The notes below the pieces were generated by a model that was given only the letters and a program-made list of their open reading frames with translations, did not search any database and was not told the DNA's origin. From positions 118,453 to 182,452 of the forward strand of contig NZ_AMZB01000135.1 of NCBI RefSeq assembly GCF_000313755.1: a DNA stretch of 64,000 bases, written 5' to 3'. This document shows, one piece after another, positions 28,734 through 36,848 of this stretch (positions are counted from its first letter, which is position 1; each line of letters begins with the position of its first letter). This DNA is from Pseudomonas nitroreducens TX1 (GTDB lineage Bacteria; Pseudomonadota; Gammaproteobacteria; Pseudomonadales; Pseudomonadaceae). A program made the position numbers and the translations under genes.

Positions 28734-29005
28734 GTAGGAGCGAGGGGGACGCCCAGTTCTTGCTCGCGAACCTCTCCCCGGCGGGCTCGGTGCCGCCGCC
28801 GTAACACCCTCTCCCTAACCCTCTCCCTGAAGGGCGAGGGGACTGTAAAGCGTCAGGCGAAACTCCGAGCGAACCGGCTACTCCGAGCAGCTCCCTCTCC
28901 CTTCAGGGAGAGGGCTGGGGAGAGGGGAGGGCGCTTCCTGTCTGCGCCGTGCCCCGCCAGCAAGAGCGTTCGCGAGCAAGAACTGGGTGTCCCCCTCGCT
29001 CCTGC
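28734..29005. repeat. Nested repeat: long near-perfect outer arms around a family B pair
   Basis: The outer arms (28734-28771 and 28968-29005) are 38 nt long and match as inverse copies at 36 of 38 positions. They are a family A palindrome expanded by GGGGGACGCCCAGTTC. Inside lie inverted family B arms at 28806-28843 and 28890-28927. The order repeats that at 2923-3155. Confidence 0.88.
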
Positions 29006-29207
29006 AAATCCGCGCCAAGCGCGCCCTCCAGCCCCCACATTGCCCCACGCGACGCAAACGCTGTCGCCCATGTCGTCGGTTTGACGCTTTCGGTTCGACC
29101 CTGGTCGTTTTCGAACCGGGTCGCCTGCGGGGGCAGGGATATCCTGCCTGCAAAGCGTCGGCACAAGTCCCGCCGCACCAGCCTTGCCTGAATAGAGAGA
29201 CGCCAAG
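29006..29207. promoter_or_regulatory. Likely control region of the dipeptidase-dgc-etf series
   Basis: TGTCG occurs at 29062 and 29071 (CTGTCGCCCATGTCGTCGG), sharing TGTCGCCCATG with the gbc control region. No gene is seen. Control by the betaine regulator is inferred. Confidence 0.35.
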
Positions 29208-30185
29208 ATGAGCCCAGCCGAACTTCACGCCGACAGCATCGTCATCGATGGCCTGATCATCGCCAAGTGGAACCGCGAGCTGTTCGAGGACATGCGCAAG
29301 GGCGGCCTGACCGCCGCCAACTGCACCGTGTCGGTGTGGGAAGGTTTCCAGGCGACGGTGAACAACATCGTCTCCAGCAGCAAGCTGATCCGCGATAACA
29401 GCGACCTGGTGCTGCAGGTGCGCACCACCGCCGACATCCGCAAGGCCAAGGAGCAGGGCAAGACCGGCATCCTCTTCGGCTTCCAGAACGCCCATGCGTT
29501 CGAGGACCAGCTGGGCTACGTCGAGGTCTTCAAGCAGCTGGGCGTGGGCATCGTGCAGATGTGCTACAACACCCAGAACCTGGTCGGCACCGGCTGCTAC
29601 GAGCGCGACGGCGGCCTCTCCGGCTTCGGCCGCGAGATCGTCGCGGAGATGAACCGCGTCGGCATCATGTGCGACCTGTCCCACGTCGGCTCGAAGACGT
29701 CCGAGGAAGTCATCCTCGAGTCGAAGAAGCCCGTCACCTATTCCCACTGCCTGCCGTCGGGCCTGAAGGAGCACCCGCGCAACAAGTCCGATGCCGAGCT
29801 GAAGTTCATCGCCGACCACGGCGGCTTCGTCGGCGTGACCATGTTCGCGCCGTTCCTGGCCAAGGGCATCGACTCGACCATCGACGACTACGCCGAAGCC
29901 ATCGAGTACGTGATGAATATCGTCGGCGAGGACGCCATCGGCATCGGCACCGACTTCACCCAGGGCCACGGCCAGGACTTCTTCGAGTGGCTGACCCACG
30001 ACAAGGGTTACGCCCGCCGCCTCACCAACTTCGGGAAGATCGTCAACCCGCTGGGCATTCGCACCGTGGGCGAGTTCCCCAACCTCACCGAGACCCTGCT
30101 CAAGCGCGGCATGCCCGAGCGCGTGGTGCGCAAGGTCATGGGCGAGAACTGGGTGCGCGTCCTGAAAGACGTCTGGGGCGAATAA
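29208..30185 (+). CDS. Membrane dipeptidase (renal dipeptidase family)
   Basis: A 325-residue zinc peptidase of the M19 family. Family blocks include DGLIIAKWN near the N-terminus (replacing the usual DGHND), GFQNAHAFED, a CDLSHVG histidine and THSH-like YSHCLPSG. The first metal motif, normally H-x-D, reads D-G-L-I-I here, so metal binding may differ from standard M19 enzymes. It is the first gene of a series with the dimethylglycine demethylase genes, as in P. aeruginosa. Its substrate in betaine catabolism is unknown. No signal peptide is visible. Confidence 0.85.
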   Translation: MSPAELHADSIVIDGLIIAKWNRELFEDMRKGGLTAANCTVSVWEGFQATVNNIVSSSKLIRDNSDLVLQVRTTADIRKAKEQGKTGILFGFQNAHAFEDQLGYVEVFKQLGVGIVQMCYNTQNLVGTGCYERDGGLSGFGREIVAEMNRVGIMCDLSHVGSKTSEEVILESKKPVTYSHCLPSGLKEHPRNKSDAELKFIADHGGFVGVTMFAPFLAKGIDSTIDDYAEAIEYVMNIVGEDAIGIGTDFTQGHGQDFFEWLTHDKGYARRLTNFGKIVNPLGIRTVGEFPNLTETLLKRGMPERVVRKVMGENWVRVLKDVWGE

Positions 30186-30206
30186 CACCGACTTTCCATC
30201 GAACAG

Positions 30207-30328
30207 CGCCCTCTCCCAGCCCCTCACCCGCCAGCGGGAGAGGGGAGCAGAGCCGCCGGCATGCACCTGACCCTCCGCATGCACGGCCAGCTCCCTCTCC
30301 CTTCAGGGAGAGGGTTGGGGAGAGGGCA
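30207..30328. repeat. Family B inverted repeat pair between dipeptidase and V4R genes
   Basis: Arms at 30207-30246 and 30290-30328 are inverted, the first with CCCGCCAGCGGGAGAGG, the second with CCCTCTCCCTTCAGGGAGAG. Confidence 0.85.
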
Positions 30329-30359
30329 ACCGCTCACACGAATTCCGGAGTCTGCACAC

Positions 30360-30890
30360 ATGGCTAAACACGCCCCCGAACTGCCCATTGAAGTCGACAG
30401 CGAAACCGGCGTCTGGACCACCGACGCCCTGCCGATGCTCTACGTACCGCGGCACTTCTTCGTCAACAACCACATGGGCATCGAGGAAGAGCTGGGCGCC
30501 GAGCGCTACGCCGAAATCCTCTACAAGGCCGGCTACAAATCCGCCTGGCACTGGTGCGAAAAGGAAGCCGAGTGCCATGGCCTGGTCGGCGTGGAAGTCT
30601 TCGAGCACTACATGAAGCGCCTGTCGCAACGTGGCTGGGGCCTGTTCCAGATCGAGCAGATCGACCTCGACGCGGGCACCGCCCAGGTACGCCTGAAGCA
30701 CTCGGCCTTCGTCTACGTCTACGGCAAGGTCAACCGCAAGGTGGACTACATGTTCACCGGCTGGTTCGCCGGCGCCATGGACCAGATTCTCCAAGCGCGC
30801 GGCAGCGACATCCGCACCGTCGCCGAGCAGGTCTACAGCGGTGCCGAGGAAGGCCACGACGACGGCTTGTTCGTCGTCAAACCGCTCTGA
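30360..30890 (+). CDS. V4R/DUF5943 domain protein in the dimethylglycine operon
   Basis: A 176-residue cytoplasmic protein resembling the 4-vinyl reductase (V4R) small-molecule-binding fold. Typical stretches are FFVNNHMGIEEELGAERYAEILYKAG, EVFEHYMKRLSQRGWGLFQIEQID and DYMFTGWFAGAMDQIL. The start MAKHAPELP is chosen; upstream residues in frame come from the repeat. It is kept beside dgcA in P. aeruginosa too. No enzymatic role is known; it may bind a pathway intermediate or assist cofactor assembly in DgcAB. Confidence 0.82.
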   Translation: MAKHAPELPIEVDSETGVWTTDALPMLYVPRHFFVNNHMGIEEELGAERYAEILYKAGYKSAWHWCEKEAECHGLVGVEVFEHYMKRLSQRGWGLFQIEQIDLDAGTAQVRLKHSAFVYVYGKVNRKVDYMFTGWFAGAMDQILQARGSDIRTVAEQVYSGAEEGHDDGLFVVKPL

Positions 30891-30907
30891 TCATCCCAAT
30901 CAATCGA

Positions 30908-30996
30908 GATCGAAAACGTAGCGAGCGAAGGGTAGGCGAGGCGGAGGTTGAAGCGAAAAGCGGAGTTTACGAGCAGTAAATGAGCATTTTCGATTC
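30908..30996. repeat. Imperfect palindrome of about 90 nt before dgcA
   Basis: ATCGAAAA (30909-30916) and TTTTCGAT (30987-30994) form the outer stem, and GTTTAC-GAGCA-GTAAA an inner one. The spacer is purine-rich (GAAGGGTAGGCGAGGCGGAGG). It looks like a dispersed structured element in the dgcA leader; no function is known to me. Confidence 0.5.
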
Positions 30997-31046
30997 AGCC
31001 TCCAACGCTGCATAACCGAGCGCAGTAGTTTTCAGAGGATGCCGCA

Positions 31047-33107
31047 ATGGCTTTCGAGTCCATGTTCCAGCCGATCCAGATCGGCAAACTGACCATCCGC
31101 AACCGCGTACTCTCCACCGCTCACGCCGAGGTGTATGCCACCGATGGCGGCATGACCACCGAGCGCTACGTGAAGTACTACGAGGAGAAGGCCAAGGGCG
31201 GTATCGGCCTCGCCATCTGCGGCGGTTCCTCCGTGGTCGCCATCGACAGCCCGCAGGAGTGGTGGAGTTCGGTGAACCTCTCCACCGACCGCATCATCCC
31301 GCACTTCCAGAACCTGGCCGACGCCATGCACAAGCATGGGGCCAAGATCATGATCCAGATTACCCACATGGGCCGCCGCTCGCGCTGGGACGGCTTCAAC
31401 TGGCCGACCCTGATGTCGCCGTCCGGCATTCGTGAGCCCGTGCACCGCGCCACCTGCAAGACCATCGAGCCGGAAGAGATCTGGCGCGTGATCGGCAACT
31501 ACGCCCAGGCGGCACGCCGGGCGAAGGAAGGCGGCCTGGACGGCGTCGAGCTGTCCGCCGTGCACCAGCACATGATCGACCAGTTCTGGAGTCCGCGCGT
31601 CAACAAGCGTACCGACGAGTGGGGCGGCACCTTCGAAGGCCGCATGAAGTTCGGCCTGGAAGTACTCAAGGCGGTGCGCAAGGAGGTCGGCGACGACTTC
31701 TGCGTCGGCATGCGCATCTGCGGCGACGAGTTCCATCCGGACGGTCTGACCCATGACGACATGAAGCAGATCGCCAAGTACTACAGCGACACCGGCATGA
31801 TCGACTTCATCGGCGTGGTCGGCTCCGGCTGCGACACCCACAACACCCTGGCCAACGTCATCCCGAACATGACCTACCCGCCGGAGCCCTTCCTGCACCT
31901 GGCCGCCGGCATCAAGGAAGTGGTCAACGTGCCGGTGCTGCACGCGCAGAACATCAAGGACCCGAACCAGGCCACCCGCATCCTCGAAGGCGGCTACGTG
32001 GACATGGTCGGCATGACCCGCGCGCACATCGCCGACCCGCACCTGATCGCCAAGATCAAGATGGGCCAGGTCGACCAGATCAAGCAGTGCGTCGGCGCCA
32101 ACTACTGCATCGACCGCCAGTACCAGGGCCTGGACGTGCTGTGCATCCAGAATGCCGCCACTTCCCGTGAATACATGGGTGTGCCGCACATCATCGAGAA
32201 GACCACCGGCGTGAAGCGCAAGGTGGTGGTGGTCGGCGGCGGCCCGGCCGGCATGGAAGCGGCGCGCGTCGCCGCCGAGCGTGGCCACGACGTGACCCTG
32301 TTCGAGAAGAAGGACCAGCTGGGCGGGCAGATCACCACCGCCTCCAAGGCCCCGCAGCGCGACCAGATCGCCGGCATCACCCGCTGGTACCAGCTGGAGC
32401 TGGCACGCCTGAACGTCGACCTGCGCCTGGGTACCGGTGCAGATGCCGACACCATCCTGGACCTGCGCCCCGACGTGGTGGTGCTGGCCAACGGCGGCCA
32501 TCCGTTCCTGGAGCAGAATGAACACTGGGGCGCCGCCGAAGGGCTGGTGGTCAGCAGCTGGGACATCCTCGATGGCAAGGTCGCGCCGGGCAAGAACGTG
32601 CTGGTCTACGACACCATCTGCGAGTTCAGCGGCATGTCGGTCGCCGACTTCCTGGCCGACAAGGGCGCCCAGGTCGAGATCGTCACCGACGACATCAAGC
32701 CGGGCGTGGCCATCGGCGGCACCACCTTCCCGACCTACTACCGCAGCATGTACCCCAAGGAAGTGATCATGACCGGCGACCTGATGCTGGAGAAGGTCTA
32801 CCGCGAGGGCGACAAGCTGGTGGCGGTGCTGGAGAACGAATACACCGGCGCGAAGGAAGAGCGGGTGGTCGACCAGATCGTCGTGGAGAACGGCGTGCGT
32901 CCGGACGAGAGCCTGTACTACGCGCTCAAGCAGGGCTCGCGCAACAAGGGCCAGATCGACGTCGAGGCGCTGTTCGCGATCAAGCCGCAGCCGTGCCTCA
33001 GCGAGCCGGGCGACGGCTACCTGCTGTTCCGCATCGGCGACTGCGTGGCCCAGCGCAACACCCACGCCGCGATCTATGACGCACTGCGTCTGTGCAAGGA
33101 CTTCTAA
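31047..33107 (+). CDS. dgcA: Dimethylglycine demethylase, flavin/Fe-S subunit
   Basis: The 686-residue protein belongs to the trimethylamine dehydrogenase/old yellow enzyme family. An N-terminal FMN barrel (about 1-340) is followed by an Fe-S motif with C348, C354 and C366, then an FAD/NAD-binding region starting VVVVGGGPAGMEAARVAAE. In trimethylamine dehydrogenase the cluster motif has a further cysteine where this protein has A351. It converts dimethylglycine to sarcosine. The electrons probably go to DgcB and the ETF pair. Gene order with dgcB and etfAB matches P. aeruginosa. Confidence 0.95.
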   Translation: MAFESMFQPIQIGKLTIRNRVLSTAHAEVYATDGGMTTERYVKYYEEKAKGGIGLAICGGSSVVAIDSPQEWWSSVNLSTDRIIPHFQNLADAMHKHGAKIMIQITHMGRRSRWDGFNWPTLMSPSGIREPVHRATCKTIEPEEIWRVIGNYAQAARRAKEGGLDGVELSAVHQHMIDQFWSPRVNKRTDEWGGTFEGRMKFGLEVLKAVRKEVGDDFCVGMRICGDEFHPDGLTHDDMKQIAKYYSDTGMIDFIGVVGSGCDTHNTLANVIPNMTYPPEPFLHLAAGIKEVVNVPVLHAQNIKDPNQATRILEGGYVDMVGMTRAHIADPHLIAKIKMGQVDQIKQCVGANYCIDRQYQGLDVLCIQNAATSREYMGVPHIIEKTTGVKRKVVVVGGGPAGMEAARVAAERGHDVTLFEKKDQLGGQITTASKAPQRDQIAGITRWYQLELARLNVDLRLGTGADADTILDLRPDVVVLANGGHPFLEQNEHWGAAEGLVVSSWDILDGKVAPGKNVLVYDTICEFSGMSVADFLADKGAQVEIVTDDIKPGVAIGGTTFPTYYRSMYPKEVIMTGDLMLEKVYREGDKLVAVLENEYTGAKEERVVDQIVVENGVRPDESLYYALKQGSRNKGQIDVEALFAIKPQPCLSEPGDGYLLFRIGDCVAQRNTHAAIYDALRLCKDF

Positions 33108-33141
33108 GACACGCCTCGTGATGTCCGGTAGGCACGGACAG

Positions 33142-33248
33142 CCCCCTCTCCCTTCAGGGAGAGGGTCGGGGAGAGGGCGGTGGGCCGAGTGACCGGGCCG
33201 ACCGGGAAGACCCTCTCCCCCCGCCCTCTCCCGCCAGCGGGAGAGGGA
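33142..33248. repeat. Family B inverted repeat pair between dgcA and dgcB
   Basis: Arms at 33142-33180 and 33210-33248 are inverted. Their order is reversed relative to most other copies, so the unit sits in the opposite orientation. Confidence 0.86.
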
Positions 33249-33289
33249 GCTTGCCCAGTGCCCCCTGAGGTCCCGTAGGGAGACCAGAA

Positions 33290-35257
33290 ATGCTCAACAT
33301 CATCCTCCCCATCCTGCTCTTCGCCGCCCTCGGCCTTGCCGTGCTGGGCGCCGTGAAGCGCTTCGCGATGTGGCGTCGTGGCCGGCCCGCCCAGGTCGAC
33401 TGGATCGGCGGCCTGCTGAAGATGCCGCGCCGCTATTTGGTGGACCTGCACCACGTGGTCGAGCGCGACAAGTACATGTCCAAGACCCACGTGGCCACCG
33501 CCGGCGGCTTCGTCGCCGCCGCGCTGCTGGCCATCCTGGTGCACGGCTTCGGCCTGCACAGCCGCATCCTCGGCTTCGCCCTGCTGGCCGCCACCGCCCT
33601 GATGTTCTGTGGTGCGCTGTTCGTCGCCAAGCGCCGCCTCGACCCGCCGTCGCGCCTGTCGAAAGGCCCGTGGATGCGCCTGCCGAAGAGCCTGCTGATG
33701 TTCTCGGCGAGCTTCTTCATCGCCACCCTGCCGGTGGCGGGCATTCTGCCGGAAGGTTTCGGCGGCTGGTTCCTGGCTGCAATCCTCGCCATTGGCGTGG
33801 CCTGGGGCGTGTCCGAGCTGTTCTTCGGCATGACCTGGGGCGGCCCGATGAAGCACGCCTTCGCCGGTGCCCTGCACCTGGCCTGGCACCGTCGTGCCGA
33901 GCGCTTCGGCGGCGGTCGTTCCACCGGCCTCAAGCCGCTGGACCTGGACGACCCCATGGCGCCGCTGGGCGTGGAGAAACCCACCGACTTCACCTGGAAC
34001 CAACTGCTGGGCTTCGACGCCTGCGTGCAGTGCGGCAAGTGCGAGGCCATGTGCCCGGCCTTCGCCGCCGGCCAGCCGCTGAACCCGAAGAAACTCATCC
34101 AGGACATGGTCATCGGCCTGGCCGGTGGCAATGACGCCAACTTCGCGGGCTCCCCGTACCCCGGCAAACCGCTGGGCGAGCACAGCGGCGGCCCGCACCA
34201 GCCGATCGTCGCGCTGGACGGCAAGGCCCTGGTGGATGCCGAGACCCTCTGGTCCTGCACCACCTGCCGCGCGTGCGTCGAGGAATGCCCGATGATGATC
34301 GAACACGTCGACGCCATCGTCGACATGCGCCGCCACCTCACCCTGGAAAAGGGCGCGACCCCGAACAAGGGCGCCGAGGTGCTGGAAAACCTGATCGCCA
34401 CCGACAACCCCGGCGGCTTCAACCCCGGCGGTCGCCTGAACTGGGCAGCGGACCTGAACCTGCCGCTGATGAGCGACAAGCAGCAGGCCGACGTGCTGTT
34501 CTGGGTCGGCGACGGCGCCTTCGACATGCGCAACCAGCGCACCCTGCGGTCCTTCGTGAAGATCCTGAAAGCCGCCAACGTCGACTTCGCCGTGCTCGGC
34601 CTGGAAGAGCGCGACAGCGGCGACGTGGCCCGTCGCCTGGGTGACGAGGCGACCTTCCAGACCTTGGCCAGGCGCAACATCGCCACCCTGGCCAAGTACC
34701 GCTTCAAGCGCATCGTCAGCTGCGACCCGCACAGCTTCCACGTGCTGAAGAACGAGTACGCTGCGCTGGGCGGCAACTACCAGGTATTGCACCACACCAC
34801 CTTCATCGACGAGCTGGTGCGCAAGGGCGCGTTGAACCTCGGCCAGAGCAAGGCCGACAGCGTGACCTACCACGACCCCTGCTACCTCGGCCGCTACAAC
34901 GGCGAGTACGAAGCGCCGCGCAATGTGCTCAAGGCCATCGGCATCGAGGTGAAGGAAATGGAACGCTCCGGCTTCCGCTCGCGCTGCTGCGGCGGTGGCG
35001 GCGGTGCGCCGATCACCGACATTCCCGGCAAGCAGCGGATTCCCGACATGCGTATGGCCGACATCAAGGAGACCGGCGCCGAGCTGGTGGCCGTGGGCTG
35101 CCCGCAGTGCACCGCGATGCTCGAAGGCGTGGTCGCCCCGCGTCCGGAGATCAAGGACATCGCCGAACTGGTCGCCGAGGTCCTCATCGAGGCCACCGAG
35201 GTGCCGGCAAAAAAGCCCTCGCTGGCGCGCCGTGAAGAAGCGGTGGAGGTGCATTGA
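33290..35257 (+). CDS. dgcB: Dimethylglycine demethylase, membrane Fe-S subunit
   Basis: A 655-residue protein with several N-terminal membrane helices (to about residue 200, DUF3483 type). Two 4Fe-4S motifs follow: C245, C248, C251, C255 and C323, C326, C329, C333. The C-terminal heterodisulfide-reductase-like CCG part has CYLGRYN and RSRCCGGGGG. It likely links DgcA and the electron-transfer flavoprotein to the respiratory chain at the inner membrane. The start after TAGGGAGA gives an N-terminal helix at once. Confidence 0.93.
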   Translation: MLNIILPILLFAALGLAVLGAVKRFAMWRRGRPAQVDWIGGLLKMPRRYLVDLHHVVERDKYMSKTHVATAGGFVAAALLAILVHGFGLHSRILGFALLAATALMFCGALFVAKRRLDPPSRLSKGPWMRLPKSLLMFSASFFIATLPVAGILPEGFGGWFLAAILAIGVAWGVSELFFGMTWGGPMKHAFAGALHLAWHRRAERFGGGRSTGLKPLDLDDPMAPLGVEKPTDFTWNQLLGFDACVQCGKCEAMCPAFAAGQPLNPKKLIQDMVIGLAGGNDANFAGSPYPGKPLGEHSGGPHQPIVALDGKALVDAETLWSCTTCRACVEECPMMIEHVDAIVDMRRHLTLEKGATPNKGAEVLENLIATDNPGGFNPGGRLNWAADLNLPLMSDKQQADVLFWVGDGAFDMRNQRTLRSFVKILKAANVDFAVLGLEERDSGDVARRLGDEATFQTLARRNIATLAKYRFKRIVSCDPHSFHVLKNEYAALGGNYQVLHHTTFIDELVRKGALNLGQSKADSVTYHDPCYLGRYNGEYEAPRNVLKAIGIEVKEMERSGFRSRCCGGGGGAPITDIPGKQRIPDMRMADIKETGAELVAVGCPQCTAMLEGVVAPRPEIKDIAELVAEVLIEATEVPAKKPSLARREEAVEVH

Positions 35258-35289
35258 TGAATGCCTTTCTGATGGCGCAAGGTCCTTGC

Positions 35290-35469
35290 TCCCTCTCCCT
35301 AACCCTCTCCCTGAAGGGAGAGGGGACCGTCCGTGCAGTGACGAACCGCAGTTTTGGCCGGATATCCCGCTGCACCGAATTGCCTACAGGCCCCATCCCC
35401 CACGGAGCAGCACGGATAGCTCCCTCTCCCTTTGGAGCGGGGCGCGTAGCCAGGGCGGGGGGAGAGGGT
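35290..35469. repeat. Family B inverted repeat pair between dgcB and the ETF alpha gene
   Basis: The left arm (35290-35326) is standard. The right arm (35420-35469) is the expanded variant GGAGCGGGGCGCGTAGCCAGGG, the inverse of the one near 2.99-3.03 kb. Confidence 0.83.
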
Positions 35470-35495
35470 AGCCACAGCCAAAGGAAGTATTTCGC

Positions 35496-36728
35496 ATGAG
35501 CGACATCATCCGCCGCGACCCGCGCGCCGAGTGGATCGCCCGCAACCGCCTGCACCCGCTGCACGCGGCCATGCAGTCCGCCCAGGGTGGCGAGAGCCGC
35601 TGGATGGGCCCCAATGGCGTGATCCGCAAGAACCTCCACGCGGTCGGCTTCATCGGCCCCAACGGCATCAAGCGCATCGACCGCTCCGGTGGCCAGCAGG
35701 GCACCGGCGGCAAGCGCAGCAGCGCGCCGGAGGTGGTGCAGCTGCCGCTGGTGACGATCGAGCAACCGGCCTTCCTGATTGCCGTGGTGCCGGACATGGT
35801 CGGCGGCCGCCTCTCCAGTCATGACCGCGACCTGTTGGGCCTGGCCCGCAAGCTCGCAGGAGATGACGGCGCGGTGCTGGCCGTGATCTTCGGCGAACAC
35901 AAGGAATCCGCCTTCGATACCGCTGGCGTCGACCGCCTGCTGCAGATCGCAGGCAACGAATACGACGGCTACGCCCCGGAGCAACGGGTACTGGCGCTGC
36001 GTTCGGCGAACAGCCAGTTCGCCCCGCGCCACTGGCTGCTGCCCGACAGCCGCGCCGGTGGCGGCGAACTCGGCCGGCGCCTGGCGGCGAGCCTCGGCGA
36101 GCGCCCGGCGACCCGTGTCTGGCAGGCTGAGGGCCAACGCTGCGTCGGCCGTGCCGGCGCCGGCCAGCAAGACCTGCACCGTGAGCTGCCGCGCCTGATC
36201 CTGGCCGCCGCCGAGTGCGCCGAGCCGGTCAGCGAAACCCGCCACGAAGCCCGCGTCGTTGAACTGGAAACCAGCGTCGCGCGCAACCTCCCGCGCATCG
36301 AAGACCTTGGCCCGGTGGCGGTGGACCCGGCGCAGATCCCCATGGCCGAAGCGGAGTTCATTCTCTCCGGCGGTAATGGCGTAAAGGACTGGGACCTGTT
36401 CCACCGCGCCGCCGTGGCGCTGGGCGCCACCGAAGGTGCCTCCCGCGTGGCGGTGGACGACGGCCACATGCCGCGCGCTCGCCAGGTCGGTGCTACCGGT
36501 ACCTGGGTCACCGCGCGGGTCTATCTCGCCGTCGGCATTTCCGGGGCAATTCAACACCTGCAGGGCATCGGCTCCTGCGACAAAGTGGTGGCGATCAACA
36601 TGGACCCGGGTTGCGACATGATCAAACGCGCCGATCTCTCGGTGATCGGCGATTCCACGGCGATCCTCAAGGCACTGATGGCCCTGGCCGAAGCCCATCG
36701 CAACGGAGCGGCGCGCGATGCGGCCTGA
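35496..36728 (+). CDS. Electron-transfer flavoprotein, alpha subunit (betaine-pathway copy)
   Basis: At 410 residues it is longer than the housekeeping EtfA (about 310) because of an N-terminal extension of roughly 90 residues (from MSDIIRRDPRAEW). The C-terminal FAD-binding signature is intact: ILSGGNGVKDWD, SRVAVDDGHMPRARQVGATG, and VGISGAIQHLQGIGSCDKVVAINMDPGCDMIKRADLSVIGD. It should accept electrons from dimethylglycine demethylation. The ATG follows AAGGAAG. It is followed by the beta subunit. Confidence 0.9.
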   Translation: MSDIIRRDPRAEWIARNRLHPLHAAMQSAQGGESRWMGPNGVIRKNLHAVGFIGPNGIKRIDRSGGQQGTGGKRSSAPEVVQLPLVTIEQPAFLIAVVPDMVGGRLSSHDRDLLGLARKLAGDDGAVLAVIFGEHKESAFDTAGVDRLLQIAGNEYDGYAPEQRVLALRSANSQFAPRHWLLPDSRAGGGELGRRLAASLGERPATRVWQAEGQRCVGRAGAGQQDLHRELPRLILAAAECAEPVSETRHEARVVELETSVARNLPRIEDLGPVAVDPAQIPMAEAEFILSGGNGVKDWDLFHRAAVALGATEGASRVAVDDGHMPRARQVGATGTWVTARVYLAVGISGAIQHLQGIGSCDKVVAINMDPGCDMIKRADLSVIGDSTAILKALMALAEAHRNGAARDAA

Positions 36729-36744
36729 GGGGTTCTCTCCGACT

Positions 36745-36822
36745 GTAGGGCGGATAAAGCCACAGGCTTTATCCGCCGCCATCGCCACATCGGCGGATAA
36801 CGCTGAGCGTTATGCGCCCTAC
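36745..36822. repeat. GTAGGGCGGATAA-type inverted repeat between ETF genes
   Basis: GTAGGGCGGATAA...TTATCCGCC is followed by GGCGGATAACG...CGTTAT-GCGCCCTAC, forming a long two-part palindrome. This is a third repeat type, distinct from families A and B. It fills most of the 120-base gap. Confidence 0.75.
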
Positions 36823-36848
36823 GCCAGCTTGCGAGCCCGAGGTGGCTT

